IMG/VR virus record: IMGVR_UViG_3300028025_001698
Span: 1 to 59,256 of that record
From: a virus
Reading direction: 5' to 3' (one strand)
DNA: 59,256 bases
Both the position numbers and the translations under genes were made by a program. Positions 1 through 8,000 of this stretch are shown one piece after another. Every line of letters begins with the position of its first letter. Position 1 is the first letter of the stretch. Under the pieces are notes generated by a model. The model was given only the letters and a program-made list of their open reading frames with translations. It searched no databases and had not been told where the DNA came from.

Positions 1-263
1 CTGCTCACATGGCAAATACTATCGTCAGCTTTAACGGTTCTTTTGGAGCAGTCCATGATAGCTTCAGTACACATGCGGATGAAGTTGATTTCCTACAAGA
101 AGTAACTAAGATGACATTCATAGCACAGTATGATGTAGAAAACTTCTTTAACATACTTCAAGATAACCTTATGGATAATAAGGATACCTTCACGTTTAAT
201 CAACCTGATCTAGGTAATCTAGAACTTTCTGATATAACTAACTCGGAGTATTTCTTTTGTTAA
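1..263 (+). CDS. T7-like single-subunit RNA polymerase, C-terminal fragment
   Basis: This is the 3' end of a single-subunit DNA-directed RNA polymerase, entered in frame at base 3 (A-H-M-A-N-T...). It carries the palm motif C sequence FGAVHDSF, whose His-Asp match T7 H811-D812. It ends in GNLELSDITNSEYFFC, parallel to T7 GNLNLRDILESDFAFA; both run about 70 residues past the HD pair. The ATG at base 9 is internal, not a start. The N-terminal part of the same gene is at 57685-59256. Direct joining of the window ends is out of frame and leaves about 130 residues missing, so the two pieces are inferred, not shown, to be one gene. Confidence 0.9.
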   Translation, partial: AHMANTIVSFNGSFGAVHDSFSTHADEVDFLQEVTKMTFIAQYDVENFFNILQDNLMDNKDTFTFNQPDLGNLELSDITNSEYFFC

Positions 264-334
264 CAACAGGATTATTAATACTTTTATTACTATGGCTAAT
301 AGTAATGCAATGAGTCGGTAACGAACCGTCTCGG

Positions 335-352
335 TGAGTCGGTACCTAATAC
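335..352 (+). promoter_or_regulatory. Candidate phage RNA polymerase promoter
   Basis: TGAGTCGGTACCTAATA (335-351) matches the 17-bp family motif; the predicted start base is C352, whereas all other copies have G. It lies 19 bp upstream of the gene at 371. A partial copy (TGAGTCGGTAAC, 311-322) precedes it. Bases 312-332 can form a hairpin (GAG-CGGT / ACCG-CTC with one T-T mismatch), perhaps a processing or end signal for the RNA polymerase transcript. Confidence 0.65.
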
Positions 353-370
353 CTAATATGAAAGGGAAAA

Positions 371-826
371 ATGAAAATAAAAAATCTTTATTATGTTTAT
401 AAACATATTGACCCTGATAACGGAGAAATCCTTTATGTAGGTATGGGTACTGGTTCTAGAGCATGGGCATCAGGGACTTCTAGCGGAAGCAGTAGGTCTA
501 ATGAACATGCTGCTTGGATTAGTGACAGGTATGAAGAGGGTTACACAATGAGTGATATTACTTTTGTAATGGAAACTTTGTTAACCAAAGAACAAGCTCT
601 TAGTATAGAGCTATCTTTAATTAAAGAATTAAAACCTAGGTTTAATAGGTTATCAAAAGACTTTGTTAATAAAAAATATACTAAAGAACAAGCAAAAGAA
701 GCCTTATCTCTTTTTAAAAGTGGTGTTAGGTATTGTGATATCCCAAGAGAACTCGGTTTAGAATCATCTAACATGAGTGTTCTTGGAAAACGTATGGTAG
801 AATCTGGAGAAAAATTTGAAGACTAA
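371..826 (+). CDS. GIY-YIG endonuclease (probable homing nuclease)
   Basis: A 151-residue protein with an N-terminal GIY-YIG nuclease fold: YYVYKHID (residues 7-14), then ILYVGMG, then GSRAW with the likely catalytic Arg. A later Glu in ALSIELSLIKEL and Asn in RFNR complete the signature. Residues ~100-145 (YTKEQAKEAL...IPRELGLESSNMSVL) look like a helix-turn-helix DNA-binding tail, as in modular homing nucleases. AAAGGGAA upstream is the ribosome site. It sits as a free-standing gene between RNA polymerase and nrdJ and ends 1 nt before the nrdJ ATG, so the two are probably co-translated. The target site is unknown; nearby nrdJ or RNA polymerase is a reasonable guess. Confidence 0.8.
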   Translation: MKIKNLYYVYKHIDPDNGEILYVGMGTGSRAWASGTSSGSSRSNEHAAWISDRYEEGYTMSDITFVMETLLTKEQALSIELSLIKELKPRFNRLSKDFVNKKYTKEQAKEALSLFKSGVRYCDIPRELGLESSNMSVLGKRMVESGEKFED

Positions 827-827
827 T

Positions 828-2705
828 ATGAACTCTTATCAGCAGCTGATTGCAAAATCGAGGTACGCTCGATACCTACCCGAACAAAAACGTAGGGAGA
901 ACTGGGATGAAACTTCTACTCGATGGGTAGACTTCTTTAAAGAACAGCTTAAAGACAAGATCAATACCCAAGATACTATCTGGGATATCTTAGGGACAAG
1001 CATTAATAACTTGTCAGTACTCCCATCTATGCGTTCTGTTATGACTGCTGGTGAAGCTCTTAAGCGTACACACGTAGCTGCATATAACTGTAGTTATCTT
1101 CCTGTAGATCATAAGCGTTGTTTCGATGAGGCTATGTATATCCTATTGTGTGGTACTGGTGTAGGCTTCTCATGTGAGCAAGTCTATACAAACAAATTAC
1201 CTACTGTACCTACATTAGAAGAATCAGATAAGATCATCACAGTAGAAGACTCTAAAGAAGGCTGGTGTGAGGCATATAAGTTGCTTATCAGTCGTTTATA
1301 TGCTGGCTCTATTCCCAAGTGGGATGTATCCTTAGTACGTCCAGCAGGTGCTCCACTTAAAACCTTTGGTGGTCGTGCCTCTGGTCCAGGACCCTTGATT
1401 GACTTGTTCCAGTATACTGTTAACAAGTTTAAGAATGCACAAGGTCGTCAGTTGAAGCCTATCGAGTGCCATGATATCATGTGTAAGATTGGTGAGGTAG
1501 TCGTTGTAGGTGGTGTACGTAGGTCAGCCATGATTTCCCTTGGTGACTTAGGTGACTATGATCATGCTACAGCTAAAGCAGGTGCATGGTGGGAAAACCA
1601 TGGTGAACGTGCATTGGCTAATAACTCTGCTGTATACAATAGTAAGCCTTCTATTGGTGAATTCATGAAGGAATGGTTAGATATCTATAACAGTCACTCA
1701 GGTGAACGTGGTATCTTTAACCGTGAAGCCTCACAGAAACAAGCTAACAAGTGGGGTCGTAGAGATATCAACACTGACTATGGTACTAATCCATGCTCAG
1801 AGATTATCCTTAAGCCATATCAGTTCTGTAACCTGTCTACAGTAGTTGTGTCTCCTGATGACACCGTTGCTTCCCTTAAAACTAAGGTTCGCTTGGCTAC
1901 TATTATGGGTACAATGCAGTCTACACTGACTGACTTCCCTTATCTTCGTGACATCTGGAAAAAGAATACAGAACAAGAGCGTCTCTTGGGTGTGTCTATG
2001 ACTGGTATCCTTGACAACCATATCCTCCGTGGTAGCAGTACACAGCATAACCTACGTAATGTCCTTGAAGAACTCCGTGATGTAGCCCGTGAAACTAATA
2101 AAGAGTGGGCAACTATCTTAGGTGTACCTGAATCAGCCGCTATTACTTGTGTTAAGCCTGAAGGTACTGTGTCACAACTTACACAGACATCTAGCGGTAT
2201 CCATGCTGGTCACGCACCATACTATATCAGACGTATTCGTCAGGATAAAAAAGACCCATTGACTCAGTTCTTGATTGACCAAGGTGTTCCTCATGAAGAC
2301 TGCGTTATGAAGCCAGACCAGACAGCTGTGTTTAGTTTCCCACAACAGTCACCAGGATTTACCCGTAAGGATATCAATGCTATTGAACACCTTAATATTT
2401 GGTTAGCATACCAACGTTTTTGGTGTGAGCATAAGCCTTCAGTAACTATCTCAGTTAAAGACCACGAGTGGATGGAAGTAGGCGCATGGGTATATGAACA
2501 CTTTGATGAGTGCACTGGAATTTCTTTCCTTCCTGATGATGGGGGTACTTATCGGCAAGCACCATACGAGAACACTGACGTTGAAACTTACCGTAATCTG
2601 CTTAACACCTTACCTGCTATTGAATGGGATCTCTTTATTGAAGACCGTGACAATGTAGAAGGTGTGCAGACTTTAAGTTGTGCCGCTGGCGGGTGTGAAA
2701 TCTAA
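828..2705 (+). CDS. nrdJ: Adenosylcobalamin-dependent ribonucleoside-triphosphate reductase (class II, monomeric)
   Basis: Reduces ribonucleoside triphosphates to deoxy forms with coenzyme B12, feeding phage DNA synthesis. All key residues of the Lactobacillus leichmannii type are visible: C88 (NCSYLP, first thiol), NPCSEI with C323 (thiyl radical) and E325, C334 (FCNLS), and a C-terminal redox pair C618/C623 (SCAAGGCEI). The spacings C323-C334 (11) and C618-C623 (5) equal those of C408-C419 and C731-C736 in the family type. At 625 residues it is shorter than the ~740-residue type. ATG at 828 is preferred; an upstream in-frame TTG (816) overlaps the preceding gene. A thioredoxin that could re-reduce the C-terminal pair follows at 3164. 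Confidence 0.96.
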   Translation: MNSYQQLIAKSRYARYLPEQKRRENWDETSTRWVDFFKEQLKDKINTQDTIWDILGTSINNLSVLPSMRSVMTAGEALKRTHVAAYNCSYLPVDHKRCFDEAMYILLCGTGVGFSCEQVYTNKLPTVPTLEESDKIITVEDSKEGWCEAYKLLISRLYAGSIPKWDVSLVRPAGAPLKTFGGRASGPGPLIDLFQYTVNKFKNAQGRQLKPIECHDIMCKIGEVVVVGGVRRSAMISLGDLGDYDHATAKAGAWWENHGERALANNSAVYNSKPSIGEFMKEWLDIYNSHSGERGIFNREASQKQANKWGRRDINTDYGTNPCSEIILKPYQFCNLSTVVVSPDDTVASLKTKVRLATIMGTMQSTLTDFPYLRDIWKKNTEQERLLGVSMTGILDNHILRGSSTQHNLRNVLEELRDVARETNKEWATILGVPESAAITCVKPEGTVSQLTQTSSGIHAGHAPYYIRRIRQDKKDPLTQFLIDQGVPHEDCVMKPDQTAVFSFPQQSPGFTRKDINAIEHLNIWLAYQRFWCEHKPSVTISVKDHEWMEVGAWVYEHFDECTGISFLPDDGGTYRQAPYENTDVETYRNLLNTLPAIEWDLFIEDRDNVEGVQTLSCAAGGCEI

Positions 2706-2718
2706 ATACAACTACTGG

Positions 2719-2736
2719 CTAGTCGGTACCTAATAG
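2719..2736 (+). promoter_or_regulatory. Candidate phage RNA polymerase promoter
   Basis: CTAGTCGGTACCTAATA ends at 2735 with predicted start G2736. This is one of the best copies of the motif. The first transcribed bases, GGAGGT, are also the Shine-Dalgarno of the gene starting at 2749, giving a leader of only 13 nt. Confidence 0.75.
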
Positions 2737-2748
2737 GAGGTATCAATT

Positions 2749-3177
2749 ATGATTGGTCAGAAATTTAATAAGTGGACTGTGGTTGAGTTTGATTCTAAAA
2801 CAAAAAACCACAATTCACTTTACAAATGTATATGTGAATGCGGAAAAGAAAGCATTGTAAAGGATTCTAATTTACGAACAGGTAAATCAAAGCAATGTAA
2901 GTCTTGTTCTGCTAAAATTAATGGGCGTAAAGGTTTAGATGCTCAATCTAAACAACATCTGTATTTCATTCGTTGTGGTGATTATATTAAAATTGGATCT
3001 ACAGATGATATAGAAAGAAGAATTAAAAATTTAAAACATGCTAACCCATATCCAATAGAGCTTATAAAAATTATGCTGAATGAAGGTCACTTAGAATCAA
3101 AATACCATGATCAATACAAAGATAAACGAATCCACGGTGAGTGGTTTAACATGAAAGAGTTAAATGAAACTACTTAA
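2749..3177 (+). CDS. GIY-YIG/T5orf172-type nuclease with N-terminal zinc ribbon
   Basis: A 142-residue two-domain protein. Residues 1-60 carry the GQKFNKWTVVEF start common in phage homing-nuclease DNA-binding modules, then a four-cysteine zinc ribbon (CICECGK...CKSCSAK). Residues ~68-138 are a T5orf172/MUG113-type GIY-YIG fold: LYFIRCGDYIKIGSTDDIERRIKNL, a Glu before YHDQYKDKRI, and the terminal GEWF signature. It has a strong AGGAGG ribosome site and its own candidate promoter. It overlaps thioredoxin by 14 nt and separates it from nrdJ, a typical homing-gene position. Confidence 0.75.
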   Translation: MIGQKFNKWTVVEFDSKTKNHNSLYKCICECGKESIVKDSNLRTGKSKQCKSCSAKINGRKGLDAQSKQHLYFIRCGDYIKIGSTDDIERRIKNLKHANPYPIELIKIMLNEGHLESKYHDQYKDKRIHGEWFNMKELNETT

Positions 3178-3418
3178 ATTCTCTGCAGCATGGTGTCAAC
3201 CATGTAAGCAACTAGATGCATTCCTAGCAGAAGCCTTGTTAGAATATCCTGAGATTGAACTTGTGAGTATGCCTATTGAAGACAATAAAGATTCAGTATC
3301 ATACTACGGTATCCGTACAGTACCCACTATGATTATGGTTGATGACAATGATCAGGTACTCAGGACTTCTGTAGGCTTTATACCTACTAAGGTTAAACCT
3401 TTTTTAGCAGGTACCTAA
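3164..3418 (+). CDS. Thioredoxin-like protein
   Basis: A compact 84-residue thioredoxin fold with active site AAWCQPCK (C11, C14) and the cis-proline segment RTVPTM near residue 53. Thioredoxins reduce disulfides such as the C-terminal pair of class II ribonucleotide reductase, so pairing with the neighbouring nrdJ is the likely role. It is shorter than bacterial thioredoxin (~105), as is common in phages. Its stop codon lies inside the candidate promoter at 3404-3421. Confidence 0.88.
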   Translation: MKLLKFSAAWCQPCKQLDAFLAEALLEYPEIELVSMPIEDNKDSVSYYGIRTVPTMIMVDDNDQVLRTSVGFIPTKVKPFLAGT

Positions 3419-3421
3419 TAG
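3404..3421 (+). promoter_or_regulatory. Candidate phage promoter ahead of the tRNAs
   Basis: TTAGCAGGTACCTAATA then G3421. The conserved GGTACCTAATAG core is kept; the TCGG part is degenerate (CAGG). It overlaps the thioredoxin stop and its predicted start base is 4 nt from the tRNA 5' end, so it probably transcribes the tRNA genes. Confidence 0.6.
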
Positions 3422-3424
3422 AAA

Positions 3425-3496
3425 AGCGGGGTAGCTCAGTAGAAGAGCGCTGGACTCATAATCCAGAGGTCAGAGGTGCGACTCCTTTCCCCGCAA
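3425..3496 (+). tRNA. tRNA with CAU anticodon (Met, initiator-like acceptor)
   Basis: A full cloverleaf folds. The acceptor is GCGGGG/CCCCGC with an unpaired A1-A72 end. The D stem is GCTC/GAGC, the anticodon stem CTGGA/TCCAG with loop CTCATAA (CAT at 3457-3459), and the T stem AGAGG/CCTTT. The acceptor and the 1-72 mismatch mirror bacterial initiator tRNA, but the C11-G24 pair and the anticodon stem without three G-C pairs are elongator-like. The D loop lacks the usual GG and the T loop is TGCGACT rather than TTCRANT. CCA is not fully encoded (ACCC follows). A lysidine-modified Ile2 identity is possible. Confidence 0.85.
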
Positions 3497-3540
3497 CCCT
3501 CGGTCCGACTCTACCGATACGGAGTCACAGACAAAATGAC

Positions 3541-3614
3541 AGTGGTATAATTCAACTGGTAGAATCGAGGATGTATAAGCTTCGGGATGTGGCGTTCGAA
3601 CCCCACTACCACTC
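3541..3614 (+). tRNA. tRNA-like gene, degenerate; anticodon ambiguous (UAU or GUA)
   Basis: A perfect 7-bp acceptor (AGTGGTA/TACCACT), 4-bp D stem (ATTC/GAAT), D loop with GG, and T loop TTCGAAC are present. Two defects stand out. The T stem has an extra C at 3593 (GTGG-C-G against CCCAC). The anticodon stem closes either on a 7-nt loop TGTATAA with an A-G mismatch and G at position 33 (anticodon UAU, Ile), or on a 9-nt loop (GUA, Tyr). The short variable arm argues against Tyr. It may be decaying or non-canonical. Confidence 0.6.
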
Positions 3615-3632
3615 TCTAATCAAGGACACAAC

Positions 3633-3965
3633 ATGGCTAAAGTAAAACACCCTAAGTATTATTCAAGGAAGTTCCTTAATAAAACTAGTGGTACAGCATT
3701 AATTGAAATTAGGGCAGATATCAGTGCTTATTCTATGGATGGTACTATATGTATATCTGACTGTTATCGTAAGACAGAATTAGATATGCACATATATGAT
3801 AAGAAATCATTAAAAGAAAAGTCTGATAAGCTAGACTTATTAATTAAAGAGTTAAATTTATATAAAGATTTTATAAATAATAATGCCGATTATTATTTTA
3901 AATTAAAAGAAAATAATAAAGATAAAAGCTTATTAGCATTATTAAATGAGGATGAAGATGATTAA
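3633..3965 (+). CDS. Hypothetical protein, 110 residues
   Basis: Not recognised. The N-terminal half is basic (KVKHPKYYSRKF) and predicted beta-rich. Residues ~65-100 are Lys/Asn-rich and helical, and the tail is acidic (NEDEDD). It starts 19 nt after the tRNA-like gene. ATG 3633 follows an AAGGAC ribosome site. It opens a run of five small genes with overlapping ends leading to the Dps homologue. Confidence 0.65.
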   Translation: MAKVKHPKYYSRKFLNKTSGTALIEIRADISAYSMDGTICISDCYRKTELDMHIYDKKSLKEKSDKLDLLIKELNLYKDFINNNADYYFKLKENNKDKSLLALLNEDEDD

Positions 3966-4155
3966 TGAACATGATATCATGGATTTATGTCCTGATTACT
4001 ATAAAACTCAGGAAGAAATCCTGCATGATGACAGAGCCTATTGGTACGACATTGAGCTACAGGGGCTAAAGCTTCCTGAGGTATGGGGTAAGTATATCTT
4101 AGGTGAAAATGTTAGATCCTACGAGTTTAATATTAGCAAAGGCTATTATGGGTAA
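3958..4155 (+). CDS. Hypothetical protein, 65 residues
   Basis: Not recognised: an acidic, aromatic-rich small protein (MINEHDIMDLCPDYYKTQ...). ATG 3958 is chosen over upstream in-frame ATGs at 3946 and 3952 because GAGGATGAAG gives it a ribosome site. It overlaps the 3' end of the previous gene by 8 nt and the next start by 8 nt, so translation is probably coupled. Confidence 0.6.
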   Translation: MINEHDIMDLCPDYYKTQEEILHDDRAYWYDIELQGLKLPEVWGKYILGENVRSYEFNISKGYYG

Positions 4156-4294
4156 GGGTAGCGGTCGTAGACCAACCGATGAAAACAAGTTCCAAAGTAA
4201 TTATGACCTGATCTTTGGTAAAAAACCACCTGAAGGTCAGGATAAAGAGAAGGAAAAACAAGATGGCAATGACACCACCCCAACCAAAGAATAA
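4148..4294 (+). CDS. Small MGKGSGRRP-type phage protein
   Basis: A 48-residue protein beginning MGKGSGRRPTDENKFQSNYD. This basic start followed by an F-x-x-N-(Y/W)-D-x-I-F segment recurs in small proteins of T7-like aquatic phages, whose function I do not know. The C terminus is highly charged and probably disordered (KEKEKQDGNDTTPTKE). ATG 4148 begins the conserved part. It overlaps the Dps start by 32 nt in another frame. Confidence 0.6.
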   Translation: MGKGSGRRPTDENKFQSNYDLIFGKKPPEGQDKEKEKQDGNDTTPTKE

Positions 4295-4739
4295 TAGTTT
4301 GATTACACAGCTTACTGAATTGTATGCTAATAACTTTGTAACATACTATAAGTCACATGGATACCACTTCAATGTTGAAGGTCCAATGTTTGCTCAAGAC
4401 CATGCACTACTAGAAGAGATTTATGATTTTCTTTGGGCGCAACATGATATGCTCGGAGAACAAATCCGTCAAATGGATAAAGGAGTACCATGTTCTCTTA
4501 AAGAAATCCTTGGTATGACTGAGATTGTAGAATGCGATTCAGCAAAGAAACCTAGTAAAGAAATGTTTACGTGGTTGAATGAAGACTTTAATTGCTTGAT
4601 TGAGTATGCACAACAACTATATGATGATGCTGATATGCAGAGTTATGGTGGTCTTGCTACTTTAATTGGTGACTATATTAAAGACTTATCTAAGTTAAAT
4701 TGGAAAGTTAAAGCTACTATTGGAAAGAGTTTTAAATGA
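4263..4739 (+). CDS. Dps-like ferritin (DNA-protection, iron oxidation)
   Basis: A 158-residue Dps-family protein. Dps forms a 12-subunit shell that oxidises and stores Fe(II) with peroxide, and some members coat DNA. The signature SHGYHFNVEGPMFAQDH is clear. Candidate ferroxidase ligands H35, H47, E51, D62 and E66 show exactly the spacing of E. coli Dps H51, H63, D67, D78, E82, with Asp-to-Glu at one site, so activity is plausible. ATG 4263 with AAGGA upstream is chosen; it has a short N-terminal tail without an obvious Lys-rich DNA-binding arm. It lies at the end of the plus arm with late-type neighbours. Protection of the phage DNA or host from oxidative stress is inferred. Confidence 0.9.
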   Translation: MAMTPPQPKNNSLITQLTELYANNFVTYYKSHGYHFNVEGPMFAQDHALLEEIYDFLWAQHDMLGEQIRQMDKGVPCSLKEILGMTEIVECDSAKKPSKEMFTWLNEDFNCLIEYAQQLYDDADMQSYGGLATLIGDYIKDLSKLNWKVKATIGKSFK

Positions 4740-5017
4740 AATCATATAACGTACAAGCATTAAGAGGTCATGATTATGATGATCATGACTTTCAAATAGA
4801 TATGCGGGATGTTGGTATTAATATCCCTGATAATGTTCTTTATACTAAAGACCTTGGTCCTTATGTAATTAATGAGGTATATAAACAAAGCTCAACAGGC
4901 TTAGTTGATGTTCTTAACGACAAAACAGGTATGCTTTATACCAAGGCAGAAGCTGAAGAAACTGCTAAGAGTAATAAATCACAAGCATTAGATATGTATA
5001 ACCAGCTATTAAGCTAA
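4736..5017 (+). CDS. Hypothetical protein, 93 residues
   Basis: Not recognised. An acidic protein with His/Asp-rich residues 12-17 (HDYDDHD) and a helical C-terminal third rich in Glu/Ala. It starts by a 4-nt ATGA overlap with the Dps gene, so the two are probably translated together. It is the last gene of the plus arm and is followed directly by the bidirectional terminator. Confidence 0.65.
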   Translation: MKSYNVQALRGHDYDDHDFQIDMRDVGINIPDNVLYTKDLGPYVINEVYKQSSTGLVDVLNDKTGMLYTKAEAEETAKSNKSQALDMYNQLLS

Positions 5018-5028
5018 AAAAAAAAAAT

Positions 5029-5064
5029 AACCCCTACTAGGATAATTCCTAATAGGGGTTTTTT
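5029..5064. terminator. Bidirectional rho-independent terminator
   Basis: AACCCCTA/TAGGGGTT extended by TAGGA/TCCTA gives a nearly continuous 14-bp stem with one mismatch and a TAAT loop. It is flanked by a poly-A run upstream (5016-5028) and T6 downstream. It sits between the convergent ends of the plus arm (5017) and minus arm (5070) and can stop transcription from both sides. Confidence 0.9.
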
Positions 5065-5069
5065 ATTTG

Positions 5070-8000
5070 TCAGGTAAAGAAGTAAATCATTCCCTTGTTG
5101 CCTCGTGCTTTAAGTTCTTTTAAGAATGCATCACGTTTGTCTTTATATTTTAAACTATCCCAAGCATATATGCCTGAATATTTTGAATTAAAATTATAAT
5201 ACATATACATATTATCTGCTAAAGATTTTGCCTGTTGTTTTGTAATACGAGTAGATTCAGGTCTATCAGGACCCGGAGGTGTATAACCTGAAGATTTACT
5301 TTCAAGAAATTCTTTCAATTTCTTTTGGTAATCTGCTAACTCATTTGGCTTTTTATCTTTTAGATATTTGTATTCACGATCAATAGTAGTAAACATACCT
5401 TTGTAAGGTGATCCTGGACCAATTACAATCTCATCATTACGCATCATTTCAGGAACAGCTTCCCTGAGTTGCTTCATAAAGTCAGTAGTAAAACCTTTAG
5501 CCATGTTCCACTCAAACACTTTGGGAGCTACAATATTGTTAGCTACATAGTGAACAAAGGGATAACTCATAGAGTCAACAATAAAATTATCAAACACAGG
5601 AATAATAAAGCTAGAGTCTGCTGGTGTTTTATTACCATTAAGTAACCTTGCTGTCTCAGCAATAATAATTGACTCACGGTATTGACCAAATGTAGGACCA
5701 ACTTGGTTAACTGCTCCAGATCCTTCTTCAGGTATAAACAAAGACCCATCGTCTAACCTTAAGCCTTTAGCTTTAGCTGGTGCTAGAGGGTTAAACATTC
5801 TGGCAGTTTCCATTATACGTCTTCGTATACCTTCTGCACCTTTAATCTGAACAATATTTCCTGTAGGTTCAGTACCAAATCTACCAATAGAAATGTTTTC
5901 ATTATAGTAACCAATTGGCTTAGGAACTCGACCAAACATTTGTAGATACCTGACCATCTTTTTAGGTAATACATATTGCCAAGAGTCAGTTGTCTGTTTT
6001 AAAGTTGATTTATAAATTTCATTAATGTCTTTAGCTAAAGCATTAACGTCACCATTATAAAACCTTACTGCTTCATCCCTAAATTCAGGATGACTCTTTA
6101 AGAAAGCTTGGGCTTCTGCAATGTGGTAATTAGCTGGCTTACCATAGTCGGTAGTCATCAAGACTTTCTTTGAGAAGTCTTTATTGAATTGTTTATTACC
6201 AGCAACCCCTGCACCACCATACTTAGCAAGTAGAATTTTAAAGTTTTCAACCTTATCTGGTTGACTATCTCCAAAAGCAGAAGAAATACCTTGATCTAAA
6301 GCTACTGTTGTAAAGTAATATCGTGGATCACCCTTTTCATTAGGTAACGTATCGGTAAATAAATCACCAACTTTGTCAATAAACTTATCCCATACCAAAC
6401 CAACACGGCTTAAGATATCCATGTTACCAACGTCAGAAGCTAAGAAAGAACGACCAGCTGAGTTCATATCAAGAGCTACAGTAACCCTTGGAGTAAAAGG
6501 AGTTCCATTCAACTTAGAGTCTAAGTAATTAGCAGCATCAAGATAAGCTTGAAGCTTGTAACCCCAGTCATCTCTATCTGCTTCTTTAAGGAAATTATCT
6601 AATGCACCCTTTTGAGCAGGAGTAAGCTTTTCAATAAGACCTTCTGGTTTACCTAAGGCATTAACAACTTCACGGGTATTGTTAGGAACAATGCTACGTA
6701 ACAATCTACCTTTTGCAGCAGCCTCAGCAATAAACTCTGGTGTTACTGTTTGTAACAAGTCAGGTAACAAAATAGATTCAGATGACATACCTGCAGACCT
6801 ACTTGAGTCAAGCACACGACCAAGTGTTGTAAGGAAGCTTAATTCTTTTTCATCTGCTGACAAAGTAAAATTATTATTTCTTGCTTTACCTGCAATCCTA
6901 CTAAAGAAACCTTCAGCAGTTGCTTTGTTAACCCCTGTATTATGGAAGTTACTATTAAGCATAATAGGAGCAGACTTACCTACAGTTAATGCACGAGTCC
7001 ACTTATTACGTTGTGGATTAAAGTCAGTTGCATCCTGATACATTCGGTGTGTTGCATAGTCTTCCCAATAAGTAGAGAACTGTGGACCACCATAAGCCAC
7101 ATGCTTTGCCATGTCACCTAACTCAGTCTGAAGGTTGTTTACTTTTTGATCAATAACTTCTGCCGCTGTTTTGTTTCCATTAACAGAAGCATCTTGAATG
7201 TCTTCTTCAGATACCTTTAACAAGCCCATAACATTTAATTGTGCTGGACTAGTTGGATTCATTACATGACCGAGAATAGCTTCATTAAACAAAGCAGCAA
7301 AGTAAGCTTTAACAGGAGAAATAAATAAGGGTACTTTAGCTACAGCACCTTTGGCCTCAGCCATTTCTTTGGTAACAGTATACTCTTGCTTTTTCTTATC
7401 CATTTCACGGACGTCTTGCAACGCACCTTGATAAGCACCTGTCTCTGTTGGAGGAGCCTTTTGAGCTTTTCCTGACAATGCACCAGTAACACTACGTTGC
7501 ATGCCTTTGCTTTTGTATCTCAACTCAGCACCTAAGCCTGGACTTAACCTGAGAATCTCAGTACCTTGTGGATCAACATCCTCAATTAAGTATCCCTTAT
7601 CAACTAGCGCTTGGCTAATAGTTGCACCAGCTGCTTCATTAGAAATGTTTTGATTAATAGCTTGAGAGTTACCAACAAAAGTTTCTTCTCCTGCACCTTT
7701 AGATAACTTTTTAAACAAACGACCTAGGTTCTTCTCAACCATGTCCCGTTTAAGACCACCGTTAACAGCTACTTTACTTAGCGGACCATCACCATCATCC
7801 ATCAACATTTGATCTAAGCCACTGATATCAGAGTTGTCTTCAGCAGACATGATTTCACCGTCTTTTTGATTTGCAGCACCTGACAACATAGGAGCTAACA
7901 AAATAAAAGAAGTAGTAGCTGCATTACCAACTTGTTTAGTATCTAAACCAGTACCTTGTTTAAGGTAAGTAAGACCGTTAAGTTGTGCATTAGAAGTTGT

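Noticed and set aside
9-263. Stand-alone 84-residue hypothetical gene starting at ATG 9
   Set aside because: The frame is open to the window edge and its sequence is the C terminus of a T7-like RNA polymerase, so the ATG is internal.
3497-3540. Third tRNA between the two tRNA genes
   Set aside because: Only a short bulged hairpin (GACT..CCG/CGG..AGTC) can form; no cloverleaf. It may be a spacer or processing element.
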